From contig CALWKC010000018.1 in assembly GCA_944381165.1 (NCBI GenBank), positions 1 through 56,606 on the forward strand: a DNA stretch of 56,606 nucleotides. The letters are read 5' to 3'. This document shows, one piece after another, positions 43,328-51,611 of this stretch; the stretch's first letter is position 1, and every line of letters begins with the position of its first letter. The translations under genes and the position numbers were made by a program. This stretch comes from an uncultured Lachnospira sp. Its GTDB lineage: Bacteria > Bacillota > Clostridia > Lachnospirales > Lachnospiraceae. A model generated the notes under the pieces. That model worked only from the letters and a program-made list of their open reading frames with translations, ran no database searches and had not been told where the DNA came from.

Positions 43328-44338
43328 ATGTGCACGGCGATAACTCTTACAGCCGCCAACGGCGATATACTTATGGGAAGAACAATGGATTTTTCTTATG
43401 CACTTGAGCCTGAACTCTATGTCGTCCCGGCGGGCTATAAATACAATTCTTCTCTAAAACAGCAGTGCTTTAAAACACAGTTTTCTTTTATGGGATCAGG
43501 TCAAAATCTTTCCCCTATAACCTTCGCAGACGGTGTAAATGAAGCCGGATTGTGCGCCGCAGCCCTGTATTTTCCCGGATACGCTGTTTATGATGAGTCA
43601 GAAAAAAACACTTCCACCGAATGTGTGGCAGCCGCCTCAGAACTTGTCTCATTTCTTCTGGGAATGTGCGCAAGCGTAGAGCACGCGCTCTCAATACTTC
43701 CTGAATTAAAAATCGTCGGTATTCCCGACTCAATTACAAACTCTGCCGCTCCGCTGCACTGGCTGCTTGCAGACTTCTCCGGCAGATGTGTTGCGATAGA
43801 AAAAACCTGCGACGGTTTAAGTTATTATGAAAACAATATCGGCGTCTTGTCAAACAGCCCTGATTTTAAATGGCACATGACTAATCTTCGCAACTATATA
43901 AATATTGTTCCTGCGCAGCAGGAACATACCAAATGGAAAGACGTTTGTCTTTCACCCTTCGGACAGGGTGCGGGAACTCTAGGTCTTCCCGGTGATTTTT
44001 CTCCAACAGGGCGCTTTGTGCGCGCCGCATGGCTTAAAAGTCATATAACCACTCCTGCTGACGGCTGGGACGCCGTAATCGCGGGATTTCACGTTTTAGA
44101 TAATGTGAGTATTCCGAAGGGCTGCGTAGTAACAGACAGGGGGAGTACAGACTACACACAGTACACAATATTTTATAATCTGACCTCACATGAAGTCTTT
44201 TTCAAAACATATGACAACAGTCAGATTACAGCCGCCAGACTGCTCCCGGGCTCCTGCGCAGGTGACGGTAATATTCAGTCACTCGGAGGTCTTAACACTC
44301 CCGCAAGTTTTATATACAGAAGCTGCGGCAAAGAGTGA
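43328..44338 (+). CDS. Choloylglycine hydrolase family protein (bile salt hydrolase / penicillin V acylase)
   Basis: A 336-aa Ntn-hydrolase cleaving linear amide bonds. With the ATG at 43328 (GGGAG upstream), the catalytic nucleophile is Cys2, exposed after Met removal, with Arg18 and Asp21 in GRTMDF, Asn71 in VNEAGL, Asn176 in LSNSP and Arg229 in PTGRF. This is the full catalytic set of bile salt hydrolases. Substrate preference (bile salts or acyl-homoserine-lactone/penicillin V) cannot be read from sequence alone. No signal peptide, so cytosolic. Monocistronic. Confidence 0.9.
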   Translation: MCTAITLTAANGDILMGRTMDFSYALEPELYVVPAGYKYNSSLKQQCFKTQFSFMGSGQNLSPITFADGVNEAGLCAAALYFPGYAVYDESEKNTSTECVAAASELVSFLLGMCASVEHALSILPELKIVGIPDSITNSAAPLHWLLADFSGRCVAIEKTCDGLSYYENNIGVLSNSPDFKWHMTNLRNYINIVPAQQEHTKWKDVCLSPFGQGAGTLGLPGDFSPTGRFVRAAWLKSHITTPADGWDAVIAGFHVLDNVSIPKGCVVTDRGSTDYTQYTIFYNLTSHEVFFKTYDNSQITAARLLPGSCAGDGNIQSLGGLNTPASFIYRSCGKE

Positions 44339-44446
44339 AATACCTGAAATATATTTTTATTTTTCGTAATTATAATTGATGTTCAAATACGAAAAAACAT
44401 AATTTTTCAGGGTGTACATTTTATCTATTGTGATTTCATCCTCTGC

Positions 44447-44481
44447 AAAAACCGGGAACTGCACAAACGCGCAGTCCCCGG
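44447..44481 (-). terminator. Intrinsic terminator of the ABC operon
   Basis: Minus-strand CCGGGGACTGC/GCAGTTCCCGG stem followed by UUUUU, 18 nt past the second ABC stop. Confidence 0.9.
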
Positions 44482-44498
44482 TCTGAGCTTACATTTAA

Positions 44499-46247
44499 TT
44501 AAAGCTTTGCCGGCTGGCCTATTGTCCAGTTCCGGCTCTCACTCTGCAATTTTACCATTCTTGAATAAATACCGTTCTTTTTCATCAAATCATCCGGCTT
44601 CCCCTGTTCCGCCACAACTCCGTCTGCAAGAACTACAATCTTATCAGCTCCTGCCACAGTGCGCATACGGTGTGCAATCACAAGCACGGTCTTATCCTTA
44701 ATCAGTCTTGACAGCGCCGACTGAATCGCCGTCTCATTTTCAACGTCAAGACTTGCGGTCGCCTCGTCGAGAAGAATAATCGGCGCGTTTTTCAGAAACG
44801 CCCGAGCGATAGAAATGCGCTGTCTCTCTCCTCCCGAAAGCTCGCAGCCGTTTTCGCCGATGTTGCTGTTCCATTTTTCAGGAAGCTTCTCGGCAAACTC
44901 ATCACAGTTTGCAAGCCTCGCTGCCGCAAGCACCTCCTCATCTGTCGCATCCTTTTTGCCTATTCGTATATTTTCCATAATAGTATTGTCAAACAGCGTA
45001 ACGTCCTGAAAGACAATAGAGTAAAGCGACATAAGCGTTTCAGGGTCAACCTTAGAAATATCCATACCGCCGACAGTAATTTTTCCTCTGTTAATATCCC
45101 AAAACCTGGCTGCGAGGCGGGAAATTGTAGTCTTTCCTCCTCCTGAAGGTCCGACCAGAGCTGTCACCTCACCCTGATTTGCAGTAAATGATACATCCCT
45201 GAGAACAGTTTCTTTTTTATTATAAGAAAAGCCCACATGGTCAAACACAATATCGCAGCCCTTGTTTGAAAGTCTCTCCGCTCCCTCCTGTACAGGATGT
45301 TCAAGAATTTCATTCATTCTTGCAATGTTGGTCCGTGTCGAAATAATAGCGGCAAGATTTTGAAGCGCGCCCTGGAGAGGGTCATAGAGCCTTGAGGCGA
45401 GCAGCAGAAACATAAAAAATGTCAGAATGTCAAGACTTCCGTCAATCAGCAGGACGGAGCCTGCAAGCGCAACCGTTGCAATTCCCAGCTTAAGTATCAG
45501 AGATGCCGATACTACAAACACGGCTGTTCCAAGCTCAGTGATAACAGCGCGCTTTTCCACCGCACGGATTTTTTTATTTAATCCCTCAAGATACGCCTCT
45601 TCGGCATTATTTGCCTTTAAATCCTGCACTGTCTCAATACACTCCTGAATACCGTCGGCACACGCCATTTTTGCGGCCATAGCCTTGCGGTTAAGCATTT
45701 CCTGAACTTTTGCCGACAAAATAACTACGCAGAAGGATACCGGAATAACCCAGAACGCCGCAAGCGCCATTCTCCAGTCAAAAATAAACAGGCTTATTCC
45801 CACAATAAGCGTAGAGACCACGGCCCCGAAAAGCTCAGGAATAAAATGAGAAAAGCTCTGCTCCAAAAATGTACAGTCTGCCATAATTGTACTCGTAAGG
45901 TCTGCAAGGTCTTTTTTTCCGAAAAATGACAACGGCAGTTTTCTGAGACGCTCAGCAATGGAAATTCTTCTCTTTCCGCTCTCAATATATGTCGCGAAAT
46001 ATGTTGCGTTATATTGAAACCATGTCGTGACAAAAATAAGAGCAAGGCAAACAACACAGCCGGCAGCATAAAATACAGTCCGGTCTGCGCCTATGCCGCC
46101 GCTCATCAAATCGCCTACAAGAAAATACAAAAGGCTTACCGGAAATATAAATGAAAAATTCTGAAACGCGCAGGCAATACAGCCCTTAATCAAATCGACA
46201 GCCCCCTGATGCGACAGAGCTAATTTTTTCTGCAATTTTTCTATCAT
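44499..46247 (-). CDS. ABC transporter ATPase/permease, second half of a heterodimer
   Basis: A 582-aa half-transporter: six TM helices (about 20-300), Walker A GPSGGGKTT near 360, signature LSGGERQRISIARAFL near 465 and Walker B IILLDEATASLDVENE near 490. Start overlaps the partner gene's stop (ATGA). Both halves resemble the YbtP/YbtQ-IrtAB type of siderophore-iron transporters of Gram-positive and enteric bacteria, though general multidrug export is possible. Encoded below a TetR regulator. Confidence 0.85.
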   Translation of the reverse strand: MIEKLQKKLALSHQGAVDLIKGCIACAFQNFSFIFPVSLLYFLVGDLMSGGIGADRTVFYAAGCVVCLALIFVTTWFQYNATYFATYIESGKRRISIAERLRKLPLSFFGKKDLADLTSTIMADCTFLEQSFSHFIPELFGAVVSTLIVGISLFIFDWRMALAAFWVIPVSFCVVILSAKVQEMLNRKAMAAKMACADGIQECIETVQDLKANNAEEAYLEGLNKKIRAVEKRAVITELGTAVFVVSASLILKLGIATVALAGSVLLIDGSLDILTFFMFLLLASRLYDPLQGALQNLAAIISTRTNIARMNEILEHPVQEGAERLSNKGCDIVFDHVGFSYNKKETVLRDVSFTANQGEVTALVGPSGGGKTTISRLAARFWDINRGKITVGGMDISKVDPETLMSLYSIVFQDVTLFDNTIMENIRIGKKDATDEEVLAAARLANCDEFAEKLPEKWNSNIGENGCELSGGERQRISIARAFLKNAPIILLDEATASLDVENETAIQSALSRLIKDKTVLVIAHRMRTVAGADKIVVLADGVVAEQGKPDDLMKKNGIYSRMVKLQSESRNWTIGQPAKL

Positions 46248-48019
46248 ACTTGAGCCTCCTTTTCTACCTTCCATTTAGAAGAAGTCTGATAATCCTTCCA
46301 CATTTTAGAGAACAGTCCGTCAGACGCGCAAAGCTCCTTATGTTTTCCGCACTGCTCAATTTTTCCGTTGTTGATAACATAAATTTTATCCGCGTTTATT
46401 ACCGTAGACAAACGGTGAGCAATCATGATAACCGTTCTTCCCTTTGCGAGCTCGGTAAACGCTGCCTGCACCCTGCTCTCATTGTCCGGGTCGGCAAATG
46501 CGGTGGCCTCGTCAAGAATAACAACAGGCGCATTTTTTAAAAGTGCTCTGGCAACGGCAATTCTCTGCTGCTCTCCGCCCGATAAATAAACTCCCTTTGT
46601 TCCGATTATCGTGTGTATTCCCTGCGGAAGTTTTTCGATAATATCCGTGCACTGCGCGGCATTGAGCGCCCTCATCACCTCTCTCTCGGAGGCATCAGGT
46701 TTTCCCATGCGCACATTGTCAAGAATTGACGCCTTGATAAGCCTGCTGTTCTGAAATACAAAAGATATGGTATCCATAAGCTCATTTTTAGCAATATTTT
46801 TTACGTCAACACCGCCAATCTTAACGCTTCCGCTCTGCGGGTCAAAGAAACGGGAAATAAGATTTGCAAGCGTAGATTTTCCGCCGCCGCTTGGTCCTAC
46901 AAACGCCACGGTCTGTCCGGGCTCAATCCTCATTGATATTCCGCGTATAACCTCATTTTTACCGTCATAGCTGAAATGCACGTCAGACAGCTCCACCGAG
47001 GCATCTTTTGGATGCTGTGTTCTGTCTGTCTCCGGCAGAGGTTTTAAAGACAATACGCTGTCTATTCTCTCCAATGCGTCAGCTACAATCATACCGTTTT
47101 CACTCATAAACATAATTTTTGTTAGCGTAAGAGATATGACCGGAGTGATAATAATATAGAAAATAAGATTGAGCAAAAATTCACCCGTCACACCGCTGCG
47201 TGTAAATATGAGCGCGCCTGCCACGAGAAGCGCAAACACTCCGTTAGTGGCAGTAGTATAAAACATCATCGGAAGACGGAGTTCCTTTGTATACGCGATA
47301 ACCCATTTTTCATAATTATCGATAGATGCCTTAAATTTTTTGAAAGAAAATACTGTCTGTCCGAAAGTCTTTACAACAGGTACGCCCCTGACATACTCTA
47401 CCGCCTCATTCGACATCAAATCCAGCGCGTTCTGATACTCTTTCATTTTCTGTGCCATGCGCTTTCCCGTCATCGCCATCATAATGAGAAATCCCAGCGC
47501 GACAGGCACAAGGCTTAAAATTCCAAGCCTCCAGTCAAACACAAACAGCAGGAATAAAAGCCCGCACGGCGTAGCTATCGCGCCGGCTTTGTCGGGAAGC
47601 TGGTGAGCCAGATAGGTCTCCGTCGCAGCGCTGGATTCGTTTACGATTTTCCTGAGCCTGCCGCTTCCGAAGCTCTCGGCAAGCCCCAGCGGAAGCCTTG
47701 TAATGTGCTGCATTGTATCTATTCGTATATTTGTGGCAATGCGAAAAGCCGCTATATGTGAACACATAAGTCCGGCTATATAAATAAGAACTGATACAAC
47801 AGCAAACAGTACCGCCATCCAGCCATAGTGCATAATATGTACGGCATTCCCAAAATCCGGGGCGACGCGGAGAACTTCGTCGAGAATACGCCAGATATAC
47901 CAAAACGGTACAAGCGCAACCAGCGCGCTGACGGCAGAAAATACCCATGACAGATATGTAAGAATTTTATGCCTCCCGGCATAGCCGAGAAGCCTTGATA
48001 AGTTTGATTGCTTTTTCAA
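46244..48019 (-). CDS. ABC transporter ATPase/permease, first half of a heterodimer
   Basis: A 591-aa half-transporter with six TM helices (about 15-310), Walker A GPSGGGKST near 378, signature LSGGEQQRIAVARALL near 480 and Walker B VVILDEATAFADPDNE near 505. The latter motif is common in YbtPQ-like proteins. TTG start seven bases after GGAGG; a nearby ATG is out of frame. Its promoter (TTAGAT/17/TATAAT, minus strand) contains a TTTGAG-x3-CTCAAA dyad, and the GGTTA-N4-TAACT dyad lies just upstream. Confidence 0.86.
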   Translation of the reverse strand: MKKQSNLSRLLGYAGRHKILTYLSWVFSAVSALVALVPFWYIWRILDEVLRVAPDFGNAVHIMHYGWMAVLFAVVSVLIYIAGLMCSHIAAFRIATNIRIDTMQHITRLPLGLAESFGSGRLRKIVNESSAATETYLAHQLPDKAGAIATPCGLLFLLFVFDWRLGILSLVPVALGFLIMMAMTGKRMAQKMKEYQNALDLMSNEAVEYVRGVPVVKTFGQTVFSFKKFKASIDNYEKWVIAYTKELRLPMMFYTTATNGVFALLVAGALIFTRSGVTGEFLLNLIFYIIITPVISLTLTKIMFMSENGMIVADALERIDSVLSLKPLPETDRTQHPKDASVELSDVHFSYDGKNEVIRGISMRIEPGQTVAFVGPSGGGKSTLANLISRFFDPQSGSVKIGGVDVKNIAKNELMDTISFVFQNSRLIKASILDNVRMGKPDASEREVMRALNAAQCTDIIEKLPQGIHTIIGTKGVYLSGGEQQRIAVARALLKNAPVVILDEATAFADPDNESRVQAAFTELAKGRTVIMIAHRLSTVINADKIYVINNGKIEQCGKHKELCASDGLFSKMWKDYQTSSKWKVEKEAQV

Positions 48020-48128
48020 AGCATAACCTCCTCACAAATAAATTTTGACATATATTGATACAGGAAACGCTGCAGTCGTCTCCGAATATCCGTTGAAATA
48101 ACACCTGCTGATCTGTTTAATAAATCAA

Positions 48129-48179
48129 TTAGATTATAATGTTTGAGATACTCAAATCTAATTTAGGTTAGAATTAACT
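48129..48179 (-). promoter_or_regulatory. Promoter and operators of the ABC operon
   Basis: Minus-strand -10 TATAAT and -35 TTAGAT with 17-bp spacing. A dyad TTTGAG-TAT-CTCAAA (nested within TTAGATT/AATCTAA) occupies the spacer. GGTTA-GAAT-TAACT (48166-48179) lies just upstream and matches the dyads before the CydDC-like operon. Two regulators may act here. Confidence 0.55.
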
Positions 48180-48190
48180 AACTCACATGT

Positions 48191-48217
48191 AAAAATTATA
48201 GAGCATTACTGCCCTAT
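48191..48217 (-). terminator. Terminator overlapping the tetR stop
   Basis: AAAATTATAG/CTATAATTTT stem with five U residues on the minus strand; its 5' arm covers the last codons of tetR. Confidence 0.7.
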
Positions 48218-48823
48218 AATTTTCATCCAGCCCGCGGTATAAAACTCCCTCAGCTCTTCCAGATAAATCTTCGCCTGCTCAACAGGCATCTCATGAATAA
48301 TCAATTCAAAGAAAGCTCCGAACATTCCGGTCACAAGAATATGCTCAAGCTTCGGGTCAATCTCCTTCGACGGTCTGCCCAGACTTTCAAGCACCGCCTG
48401 ATAATCATGAGTCGATTTTATCTCTATGTCTACCATTTCATCTATCATTCCCTCAAACCGCGTTCCCTGCGCACAGCATAAAAGCATCTTAAAATCTTCC
48501 AGATTATCATATGCGTACAACAGCATCTCAAGCATACAGCCTCCCGAAATTTCACCCATATTTTCAGGCTGCTGTTCCGGCGGAAGTCCGGCAAAATCCG
48601 ACTGCGCCTTGCGGTAACAATCCATTATAAATTGATAATGCCTGCCTACCAGCGCCTCAAAAAGCGCCTCCTTGCTCTCATAATAGCCATAGAATGCTCC
48701 GGTAGTAACACCGGCTTTCTTCACAATATTCCTCAGCGACGCAGATTTAAATCCCTTATCAAGGAATTCCTCCCTCGCCGCCTGATGAATTAATTCAAGT
48801 GTTGTCTTTTCAGCCTCGCTCAT
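48206..48823 (-). CDS. TetR/AcrR-family transcriptional regulator
   Basis: A 205-aa repressor. N-terminal HTH (about 10-55) with LIHQAAREEFLDKGFKSASLRNIVKKAGVTTGAFYGYYESKEALFEALV, typical of AcrR-like proteins; the C-terminal ligand domain is divergent. It is directly upstream of the ABC pair and is the obvious candidate to control it. A 26-bp near-perfect palindrome lies between its promoter and start (48838-48863), so it likely autoregulates. Ligand unknown. Confidence 0.9.
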   Translation of the reverse strand: MSEAEKTTLELIHQAAREEFLDKGFKSASLRNIVKKAGVTTGAFYGYYESKEALFEALVGRHYQFIMDCYRKAQSDFAGLPPEQQPENMGEISGGCMLEMLLYAYDNLEDFKMLLCCAQGTRFEGMIDEMVDIEIKSTHDYQAVLESLGRPSKEIDPKLEHILVTGMFGAFFELIIHEMPVEQAKIYLEELREFYTAGWMKIIGQ

Positions 48824-48837
48824 TTAATTCTCCGTTT

Positions 48838-48863
48838 ATAACAATGTTATATAACACTGTTAT
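48838..48863 (-). promoter_or_regulatory. Probable TetR auto-operator
   Basis: Two ATAACANTGTTAT half-palindromes joined head to tail with a single mismatch, 15 bp before the tetR start codon. The size and place fit an autoregulatory TetR operator. Confidence 0.65.
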
Positions 48864-48963
48864 GAGTATACAGCTTTAATTTTTTATTGTCAATAGACTT
48901 TAAAATTTCCGCTCCGGGCACGTTCAGTTCCCGCCCTGAGCCAGCCGGGGCTTCGCAGTAAAA

Positions 48964-49584
48964 CTAGCCCCGGCGTACAACTGCCTTTACATGACAGTTT
49001 TCGTAACAGTTTCCGCAGTGAAGACAGTGCTCCTGAATAATACGAAACGGTTTCGGATTTACCTTTTCCACCGCGTTCTGCGGACATACACGGGCGCATT
49101 TTCCGCAGCCGATACAGGCGTCTGTAATCTCATATCCCTTTTTTTCAGCATTAACGCCGCCGACCTCGTATGTCTCTCTGAATATCGGATTTACTCCGAG
49201 ATTAAAATACTCTATGCTAAATCCCCTGATACAGAAGACAATTCCGATTTTCCTTGTATCTCTCGGATATACATTTTCCAGATACGGCTGTTCAGAAAAA
49301 ATTGTGTTAATCCATTTCTCCTGTTCATCGTCCGGCACCGGTACTGCTCTTCCCGATAAGCGTATGCTTTCCTTATACATAGTATACCCTGATATCTGCA
49401 CCCTCCCGTCTCTGAGAAGCTGTTTACAAAATTCTTTTCCTCTTGCAGTAAAAAAATAGAGCGCATCTGCCTCAAAATGAATGGCGCTTATATTTCTTAT
49501 CTGCGGCGCCCCGCTGCTGTCAACGGTGGCAAAATTCAGCACACCTACATATCCCAATTTTTTTAAACATATCTCTGCATTCAT
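48964..49584 (-). CDS. Flavin/PNPOx-like domain fused to a 2[4Fe-4S] ferredoxin
   Basis: A 206-aa redox protein. N-terminal ~145 residues form a split-barrel flavin-binding (pyridoxamine-phosphate-oxidase-like) domain (VGVLNFATVDSSGAPQIRNISAIHF start). The C terminus holds two 4Fe-4S motifs, CIGCGKCARVCP near 158 and CLHCGNCYENC near 189. It is last in the radical-SAM peptide locus and could supply electrons to the radical SAM enzyme or reduce the product. Fusion of these two domains is known in anaerobes. Confidence 0.85.
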   Translation of the reverse strand: MNAEICLKKLGYVGVLNFATVDSSGAPQIRNISAIHFEADALYFFTARGKEFCKQLLRDGRVQISGYTMYKESIRLSGRAVPVPDDEQEKWINTIFSEQPYLENVYPRDTRKIGIVFCIRGFSIEYFNLGVNPIFRETYEVGGVNAEKKGYEITDACIGCGKCARVCPQNAVEKVNPKPFRIIQEHCLHCGNCYENCHVKAVVRRG

Positions 49585-49593
49585 ATGTATACC

Positions 49594-50172
49594 TCACTCT
49601 ATAATTCGGATTCTGCCTTTATTTACAGGCTTCTCTTTCGGGTAATCGCCCTCGTGGTAACCCAGCAGCACAAAGCATCGTGCCCTGTAATTATCAGGGA
49701 TTTCCCATTTTTTCATTAATTGCTCTCCAAATTTATTGTCAAATGTCTCCTCAGCCCTTGCGACAATACAGGAGGCAATTCCGAGCTCTGTCGCCATAAG
49801 CACCATATTTTCCGCGCAGCAGAACGCATCGGGAATGCTGTACAGAAAATTTGCTGGAGCAAATATCGCGCAGACTGTGGGAGCTCCGTAAAATCCGCTC
49901 CTGATACCGGGGTCGTCTATGAGACTGGGCTGTTCCTCCGACACGAAGCTTCCTGCCAGACGGCTTCTGTCCATGCAGGCGGCATTTATTTTTCCGAGCT
50001 GCTCCGAGAGTTCAGTGCTGCGTATCGCTATTATTATACTTCTCTGTCCGCCTCCGGCATTAGGTGCATATGCTCCGGCGGTCATAACAGCCTCCAGCTC
50101 CTCCTGTGAAATCTGTTCTTTTTTGTACCTGCGTATTGAGCGTCTCGTCTTAATCAGCTCTGCCAGCTGCAT
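49594..50172 (-). CDS. Nitroreductase-family flavoprotein
   Basis: A 192-aa FMN-dependent oxidoreductase. It starts MQLAELIKTRRSIRRYKKE with the conserved RRSIR FMN site, then AGAYAPNAGGGQRS near 38 and the C-terminal MATELGIASCIVARAEETFDNKFGEQL. It could oxidise or reduce the peptide product or act generally. Ribosome site AAGGAGG overlaps the radical-SAM stop, so it is translationally linked with it. The ATG at 50172 is clearly preferred over an upstream extension inside the radical SAM gene. Confidence 0.9.
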   Translation of the reverse strand: MQLAELIKTRRSIRRYKKEQISQEELEAVMTAGAYAPNAGGGQRSIIIAIRSTELSEQLGKINAACMDRSRLAGSFVSEEQPSLIDDPGIRSGFYGAPTVCAIFAPANFLYSIPDAFCCAENMVLMATELGIASCIVARAEETFDNKFGEQLMKKWEIPDNYRARCFVLLGYHEGDYPKEKPVNKGRIRIIE

Positions 50173-50174
50173 AT

Positions 50175-51200
50175 CTATACCTCCTTCCAGCACTGAGGGT
50201 CGGGTGCATACATATTGCCGTGATAACCTGCCGCAACAGCCGGACACCCCCGGCAAAACCGCAGCAGTTCACATTTGGAACATTTCTCAAACTTTTCGTA
50301 CACACGGTATTTATCCATTTCCTGTCCCGTAAATAAATCGTATAAATCATCTGTGAGCGCGTTTCCTACTTTGCTGTCCACAATACGTCTGCACGCATAT
50401 ACATCTCCGTCAGAAAGAATTGTGAGATGACAGTTGCCGCAGTTGCAGCCGTCATATACATACTCGTCATCAGGGTAAGCTTTCGGGTCAAACAGTCCCT
50501 TTTCATATTTAAAAAGTGTCCACAAATGGTCCTTCAGATTAAAGGTTGTTCCGCTGTCCTTATATTGTTCAAATTTTGCCCATGCCTGCTCCATCATCCA
50601 GTGATATTCCTCAGGCGAACAACAGGTCTCTTTATCCTCCGCTGACGGACAATATCTCGCGAAAGCAAAAATATCCACTTTATTTTCTACAACTACATCA
50701 ATGAGCTCCGGCAGTTCTTTATAATTCAACCTGGAAACCGTAAACATCACCGCCACGTCAATTCCCGCTTTTTTAAGATAAGGTATAACCTCCAATGTTT
50801 CATCGTAGGAGCCCGGTCTGCGGATTTTATCATGTGTTTCCCTGAGTCCGTCAAGCGAAAGCTGATACTTTCTGCAGCCGTAAGCCGCCAGTCTGCGGCA
50901 TACCTCCTCAGTCAAATGAAACGGATTTCCCATAAGAGCAAACGGTATTCCCGCTATTTTCAACAGCTTTGCGAGCGTCCAGAACTGCGGGTGCATAATC
51001 GGGTCTCCGCCCGTAATATACAGATACGGCAGTCTCTGTGCTTTCCTGCAAAATTCCTGACAGTTTTCAATAACCGTAATCATATCTTCAACCGCCATTT
51101 CCTTGAATTTTGCATGGCTCCCCAACGCGTATATATAACAATGCTTGCACCTTTGGTCACAGGCTTCTGTAATATGCCACTGAAACGCAAAATATTCCAT
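50175..51200 (-). CDS. Radical SAM/SPASM peptide maturase (ACGX-type system)
   Basis: A 341-aa enzyme. The radical-SAM cluster motif CDQRCKHC (Cys14, Cys18, Cys21) is followed by a TIM-barrel core with YITGGDP near 70 and LSLDGLRETHDKIRRPGSYDE near 120. The C-terminal SPASM region binds auxiliary Fe-S clusters: CNCGNCHLTILSDGDVYACRR near 253-275, CSKCELLRFCRGCP near 313-326 and the terminal CWKEV. Typical of RiPP maturases. Ahead lies a short Cys-Gly-repeat peptide gene; the pair matches the 'ACGX system' known from protein family catalogues. Likely forms thioether or related crosslinks. The start at 51200 has GGAGG and R2 copy C upstream. Confidence 0.92.
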   Translation of the reverse strand: MEYFAFQWHITEACDQRCKHCYIYALGSHAKFKEMAVEDMITVIENCQEFCRKAQRLPYLYITGGDPIMHPQFWTLAKLLKIAGIPFALMGNPFHLTEEVCRRLAAYGCRKYQLSLDGLRETHDKIRRPGSYDETLEVIPYLKKAGIDVAVMFTVSRLNYKELPELIDVVVENKVDIFAFARYCPSAEDKETCCSPEEYHWMMEQAWAKFEQYKDSGTTFNLKDHLWTLFKYEKGLFDPKAYPDDEYVYDGCNCGNCHLTILSDGDVYACRRIVDSKVGNALTDDLYDLFTGQEMDKYRVYEKFEKCSKCELLRFCRGCPAVAAGYHGNMYAPDPQCWKEV

Positions 51201-51203
51201 AAT

Positions 51204-51310
51204 ATCCTCCATTCCGAAGCGTTTTATTGCGAAGGAACACGAAGAAAAATTAGCGAATGCGATTTTTCTTCTGCGATAGAAGCTGTTTGTGACGCTTCGG
51301 CACAAACAGC
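51204..51310 (-). repeat. R2 structured leader, copy C
   Basis: H1 with arms GCTGTTTGTG/CACAAACAGC (51282-51310) and loop CCGAAGCGT; H2 GAAGAAAAA/TTTTTCTTC (51241-51271) with the bulged A; then ACGCTTCGG (51214-51222), a perfect nine-base complement of the H1 loop; then GGAGG and the maturase start. It lies between precursor and maturase genes. Confidence 0.88.
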
Positions 51311-51398
51311 CAGCCATATTCAGCATGGTTTGTCTGTTTTCGGATACCCGGACCAGTACATATCCGGGCATCCTCTTTTAAGTACTTTCGGCTTTTTC

Positions 51399-51566
51399 CT
51401 ATTTCTTGTCTCCCGTTCCGCATGCTGCCGGTTTTTCCTCCTTTTTATCTCCTGCTCCGCAGGCCGTTCCGCAGGCCGCCGGTTTCTTGTCCCCTGTTCC
51501 GCAGGCTGTTCCGCATGCTGCCGAAGTTGTCTCTTTGCCTCTTCCGAAAAGATTTTTTAATGCCAT
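51399..51566 (-). CDS. ACGX-repeat precursor peptide
   Basis: A 55-aa peptide with an N-terminal leader MALKNLFGRGKETTS and a core of Ala-Cys-Gly repeats: ACGTACGT, GDKKPA, ACGTACGA, GDKKEEKPA, ACGTGDKK, with five cysteines in all. The Cys-Gly pairs spaced four residues apart are typical targets of radical SAM crosslinking. The start is supported by AGGAGGA seven bases upstream; an upstream frame adds 17 residues without a ribosome site. Maturase lies 198 bp downstream. A perfect palindrome overlaps the promoter. Confidence 0.88.
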   Translation of the reverse strand: MALKNLFGRGKETTSAACGTACGTGDKKPAACGTACGAGDKKEEKPAACGTGDKK

Positions 51567-51588
51567 TTGATATTCCTCCTTTTGTTTT

Positions 51589-51611
51589 GTTGTAATAATC
51601 ATTATTACAAC
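51589..51611 (-). promoter_or_regulatory. Perfect 23-bp palindromic operator at the precursor promoter
   Basis: Arms GTTGTAATAAT and its exact reverse complement flank one central C. A TTGATA -35 (51625-51620) lies just upstream on the minus strand, so the palindrome covers the expected -10. A weaker TGTAA-N9-TTACA dyad lies at 51634-51652. GTAAT/ATTAC dyads also occur before the Rrf2 gene (52414-52427). Confidence 0.75.

Noticed and set aside
51399-51566. SCIFF-type (six Cys in forty-five) precursor
   Set aside because: Five cysteines in ACGX repeats with GDKK spacers do not match the SCIFF pattern; the ACGX description fits better.
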